Below, in pieces: positions 14,323 to 16,582 of a stretch of DNA of 16,582 bases (positions are counted from its first letter, which is position 1; every line of letters starts with the position of its first letter). This stretch comes from Luteococcus sp052116585 (GTDB lineage Bacteria > Actinomycetota > Actinomycetes > Propionibacteriales > Propionibacteriaceae): positions 1-16,582 of the forward strand of contig NZ_JBQKKT010000037.1 of the NCBI RefSeq assembly GCF_052116585.1, given 5' to 3'. Position numbers and translations under genes: made by a program. The notes beneath the pieces are model-generated. The model saw nothing but the letters and a program-made list of their open reading frames with translations. It made no database searches and had not been told where the DNA came from.

Positions 14323-14607
14323 TCAACTGGCACTGCGGGAGGACTGTGACGCCGCGTGTGTGTAACGCCTGAGTGCGGTGCGATCGAGCCCGAGTGCGTC
14401 TGCGATCGTTCGTCGGGAGAGCCCAGCGGCGAGTGCACGACTGACGAGACCCCGAAGTTCGCCGATCCATTCGCGCCGTCGCAAGCCCATGAGGTGCAGT
14501 TCCTCTAGCTTCTCCGACTGGTGCTGGTCGGGGTGTTCGAACAGCGCAGCTTGTCGTCTGGCCCCGGGGTGACTCGCGGCGATGAGCTCGATGGGTGGAA
14601 TGGTCAT
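14323..14607 (-). CDS. Small helix-turn-helix protein, 94 aa
   Basis: The protein starts MTIPPIELIAASHPGARRQ, has a charged helical middle (SEKLEELHLMGLRRREWIGE) and a C-terminal helix-turn-helix, GLSRRTIADALGLDRTALRRY (62-82), followed by a Ser-rich tail. The layout suggests a sequence-specific DNA-binding protein, with residues 20-60 as a dimerisation helix. Its ATG overlaps the stop of the upstream AraC/GyrI pseudogene as ATGA, and its stop lies just ahead of the SUMF1-like start, so the three are co-translated. A larger frame upstream is antisense-like and rejected. I do not recognise a named family. It may regulate its own operon or act with the SUMF1-like protein. Confidence 0.75.
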   Translation of the reverse strand: MTIPPIELIAASHPGARRQAALFEHPDQHQSEKLEELHLMGLRRREWIGELRGLVSRALAAGLSRRTIADALGLDRTALRRYTHAASQSSRSAS

Positions 14608-15413
14608 CGGGGCACCGCGGTCAAGGGGTGGTTCTGGCGGGCTCCGAGGGCTGCCTGGGCACCGAAGTTGTAGCTGATCCCGGCGTCGGGAGCCATGCGG
14701 TAGCCGAAGGGCGTGGGGTCGTACTGGGTGACGGTTTGGTTGAGCAGGTCGATGACTTGGGCGTAGTCGTCCTCGTTGTCGAATGGCTGGGTGGCGAAGT
14801 GGGCGAGGGTCTGGGCGGGGACGTCGATGAGTTCGTAGCCGTTGGGGACGGGGCCGTCCTAGTCTGCGGGTAGCTCCACGCCGGCGGCGACCTTCGAGGC
14901 GCCGGGGGTGGTGAGCTGGGTCGGGAGGGTGAGCAGTGCTGGCGGGCACAGGCGTTCGGGGATGCTGGCCAGGAGGCCTTCCCATTCGCAGCCCTTCTCA
15001 TCGCAGTAGCTCCAGTACTCGGTGGCGCGGGCGGCGCGCTGCAGGAGTACTCGGGCGGCGGGGTGGTCGACGATCGTGACGGTGCAGGTGATGGTGGTCA
15101 TGGTGGTCTCCTGGTCGGGGTCGAGGTAGCTGTAGTAGTGGCGCACCGGGCTGGCGATGAACCACGCCACGGGCGGGCGGGTGCGTCGGTAGTCGGACGG
15201 TGTGAGGTGGAACTCCCGTGTGAAGGCCTTGGTGAACCCGTCGTGGCTGTCGAATCCGGCCGCGATGGCGGTCTCGAGCACCGACTGGCTGGTGCCGGTG
15301 AGCATCTGGGCGGCGGCGGCGGTCAGTCGGAGTCGTCGCAGGGACTCGGTCGGGGTGATCCCCACGAGTGCGCGGAACAGACGTCGAGCGTGGCGTTCCG
15401 AGGAGTGGCTATT
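14604..15413 (-). pseudogene. AraC-type regulator with GyrI-like domain, 5' truncated and amber-interrupted
   Basis: From 15413 the frame reads SSERHARRLFRALVGITPTE, then an AraC/XylS HTH (RLRLTAAAAQMLTG onward, AIAAGFDSHDGFTKAFTREF, LTPSDYRRTRP), then an effector-binding GyrI-like domain (TCTVTIVDHPAARVLL, EWEGLLASIP). A TAG at 14859-14861 cuts the protein after GVELPAD. The same frame continues DGPVPNGYELIDVPAQTLAH to TGA at 14604, matching the expected rest of the GyrI-like domain. TAG is one base from the TGG (Trp) expected there. Upstream, a TGA at 15414-15416 removes any start, so the first HTH helices are also lost. GTG 15365 is an unlikely restart. Its end overlaps the helix-turn-helix gene. 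Confidence 0.85.
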
Positions 15414-15478
15414 TCAACTCCATCCGGCCCCGGGATGACGGCCCGACTTGGCCCCAGCTAACGCGAGGTCAGCAGCAC

Positions 15479-15499
15479 AGGGCATTCCGGGGATGCCCT
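15479..15499. repeat. Hairpin upstream of the VOC gene
   Basis: AGGGCAT (15479-15485) and ATGCCCT (15493-15499) are perfect inverted arms around a 7-base loop, ending 17 bases before the VOC start. It could be an operator or a 5' leader hairpin. There is no T-run, so a terminator is unlikely. Confidence 0.5.
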
Positions 15500-15516
15500 C
15501 TGCGAGGCTGGTGCCC

Positions 15517-15912
15517 ATGGGTGCTGAACTTTCCCTTGTGCCCGAGCTGTCCGTCACCGACTGCGATGTGTCCGTCCGGTTCTGGCGTGACCTGCTCGGC
15601 TTCGAGGTGCTCTACGACAGGCCCGAGGAAGGCTTCGCCTACCTCGCCCTGGGTGACGCCCACCTCATGCTCGACCAAGCCGACATCGGCAGGACATGGC
15701 GAACGGCGCCCTTCGACCCACCCTTGGGGCGCGGGATCAACTTCCAAATCTCCGTGCCCGATGTCGCCGATCAACTCCGGCAGCTACGCGAAGCGGGCTG
15801 GCCACTGTTCATGGAGCCAGAAGAGAAGTGGTACCGCATCGGCCCGAGCGAAGAGGCGGGCGTTCGCCAGTTCCTCGTACAGGACCCCGACGGCTACCTA
15901 GTGCGACTCTAG
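15517..15912 (+). CDS. VOC-family (glyoxalase/bleomycin-resistance fold) protein, 131 aa
   Basis: The fold is the vicinal oxygen chelate superfamily: SLVPELSVTDCDVSVRFWRD (first beta-alpha unit, about 5-24), LGFEVLYDRPEEGFAYLALG, a GRGINFQISVPDVADQLRQL middle (second unit start) and the closing QFLVQDPDGYLVRL. The length of 131 suits a single two-module domain that works as a dimer. The pattern, with FLVQDPDGY, resembles the bleomycin-binding and glyoxalase-like branch rather than catalytic glyoxalase I, whose metal Glu/His pairs are not clear here. ATG 15517 is preceded by GCGAGG at 9 bases. A longer start at 15448 lacks such a site. It is cytoplasmic. Whether it sequesters a drug or acts on a small metabolite is unknown. 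It stands alone on the plus strand. Confidence 0.85.
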   Translation: MGAELSLVPELSVTDCDVSVRFWRDLLGFEVLYDRPEEGFAYLALGDAHLMLDQADIGRTWRTAPFDPPLGRGINFQISVPDVADQLRQLREAGWPLFMEPEEKWYRIGPSEEAGVRQFLVQDPDGYLVRL

Positions 15913-15996
15913 ATGTCCCTGGGGCACCGAACGTTGGAGCAGAAGCCCAACGCGGCATGAAAGCGCAGAGTAGACCGGCGTGGAAGACTACTCAGC

Positions 15997-16389
15997 ATGC
16001 CGTGGAAGCCCCCGTCCTCAAAGACCGCGACGCGGGACCCACGTCTTGCCATGATCCGCGGGAAATCCGCACACTTGGTCGACAACCAGGGGCGCGTGAT
16101 AGCCACGATGCTCCTCGACGGTGAGGAGTGGGTGCGACAGCTCGGCGGTCACCTGTGGTGGCGGCGGTGGAGCCAGCCCCAAGAGACGCTCCACGGTTAT
16201 CTGGTGTTCCCCGACGGGACCTTCTCCGACTGGGTCGACCAGCCCGAGGATCTGCATCCAACGCTCGGCTTGTTGCTTGACAACAGATTCGAGTGGCGAA
16301 GCCCGACCTATTTGGTGCGCTGGCTGAAAGGTCATGAGGTAGCTGCGGCACGGGCGTCATTCTTTGGACCGACCGACCCCACCACGTAG
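15997..16389 (+). CDS. Hypothetical protein, 130 aa
   Basis: The protein begins MPWKPPSSKTATRDPRLAMI and has an aromatic-rich body: LGGHLWWRRWSQPQETLHGY, FPDGTFSDWVDQPEDLHPTL and NRFEWRSPTYLVRWLKGHEV. There is no signal peptide or membrane segment. The residue mix and codon use (G/C third positions) support a real gene. The start at 15997 follows GGAAGA at 9 bases; a second ATG at 16051 would remove 18 basic residues. I do not recognise a family. It follows the VOC gene by 84 bases on the same strand and might share its transcript. The gene ends 33 bases before the stop of the converging IS110-type transposase. Confidence 0.65.
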   Translation: MPWKPPSSKTATRDPRLAMIRGKSAHLVDNQGRVIATMLLDGEEWVRQLGGHLWWRRWSQPQETLHGYLVFPDGTFSDWVDQPEDLHPTLGLLLDNRFEWRSPTYLVRWLKGHEVAAARASFFGPTDPTT

Positions 16390-16422
16390 CACTCGCGGCA
16401 GACATCCCAGGTTCTGCTTCTG

Positions 16423-16582
16423 TCAAGCAGCGGCCTTGAGAACGGGGTTGGGACTGGGCTCGAGGATGTGGGCCCAGGCGGTGTGTTCGTCGTAGTGGGT
16501 GCCGGTCTTGAGGCAGCCGTGGAGGATCCCGACCCAGCGGTTCGCGAGCTGACGCAAGGCGGCCTGGTGGCCCATCTCCCGG
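16423..16582 (-). CDS. IS110-family transposase, C-terminal part (runs off the window)
   Basis: The minus-strand frame from the right edge reads REMGHQAALRQLANRWVGIL, then HGCLKTGTHYDEHTAWAHIL, and ends NPVLKAAA at the TGA 16425-16423. The motif LANRWVGILHGCLK with YDExTAWAH is the usual C-terminal tail of IS110/IS116/IS902 transposases, which have a DEDD N-terminal nuclease domain (outside the window). The sequence shown is not broken. Elements of this family make no inverted repeats and insert at specific sites, so the left end probably lies within 16390-16422. Confidence 0.88.
   Translation of the reverse strand, partial: REMGHQAALRQLANRWVGILHGCLKTGTHYDEHTAWAHILEPSPNPVLKAAA

Overview
The window comes from a high-GC actinobacterium. 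GTG starts, overlapping stop/start codons, a Dop-Pup pair and the tyrA-cmk-plsC-der order point to the Propionibacteriaceae or a close relative; the family is an inference from gene content. A conserved housekeeping block (about 2.6-11.5 kb) is flanked on both sides by regions rich in insertion sequences and broken genes.

Left flank (1-2.6 kb): the tail of an unidentified gene, the C-terminal remnant of an IS3-type transposase with one element end, a 350-base non-coding stretch with a triplet-repeat tract, a divergent pair of small genes (one cytoplasmic, one secreted), and an IS3-like element on the minus strand whose orfA-like segment and orfB share a frame separated by an amber codon.

Core (2.6-10 kb, plus strand): a tightly packed series made of a small two-helix membrane protein, dop (Pup deamidase/depupylase), pup, tyrA (prephenate dehydrogenase with ACT domain), cmk (cytidylate kinase), a PlsC-type acyltransferase and der (ribosome-assembly GTPase), followed by an FGGY sugar kinase. 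Several neighbours overlap by 4-8 bases, implying translational coupling. Dop exposes the C-terminal Glu of Pup and removes Pup from substrates. The ligase PafA, the ARC/Mpa ATPase and the 20S proteasome genes are not in the window. A secreted serine hydrolase of the beta-lactamase/DD-peptidase fold converges on the kinase gene.

Right flank (11.4-16.6 kb): tRNA-Pro(GGG) with a promoter and a strong terminator marks the start of a variable region. It holds a complete 1277-bp IS3-family element with 25-bp inverted repeats whose orfA carries a one-base frameshift, an AraC-like gene cut off by that IS, a three-gene minus-strand operon (an AraC/GyrI-type regulator broken by an amber codon and a missing 5' end, a small helix-turn-helix protein, and a SUMF1/FGE-fold protein lacking one catalytic cysteine), a VOC/glyoxalase-fold protein, an unknown protein, and the 3' end of an IS110-family transposase at the window edge. 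The most unusual items are the helix-turn-helix/SUMF1-like gene pair, the position of dop-pup directly ahead of tyrA with no proteasome genes, and the pentapeptide-like N-terminal extension of Der. I did not find a clearly new defence or mobile system.
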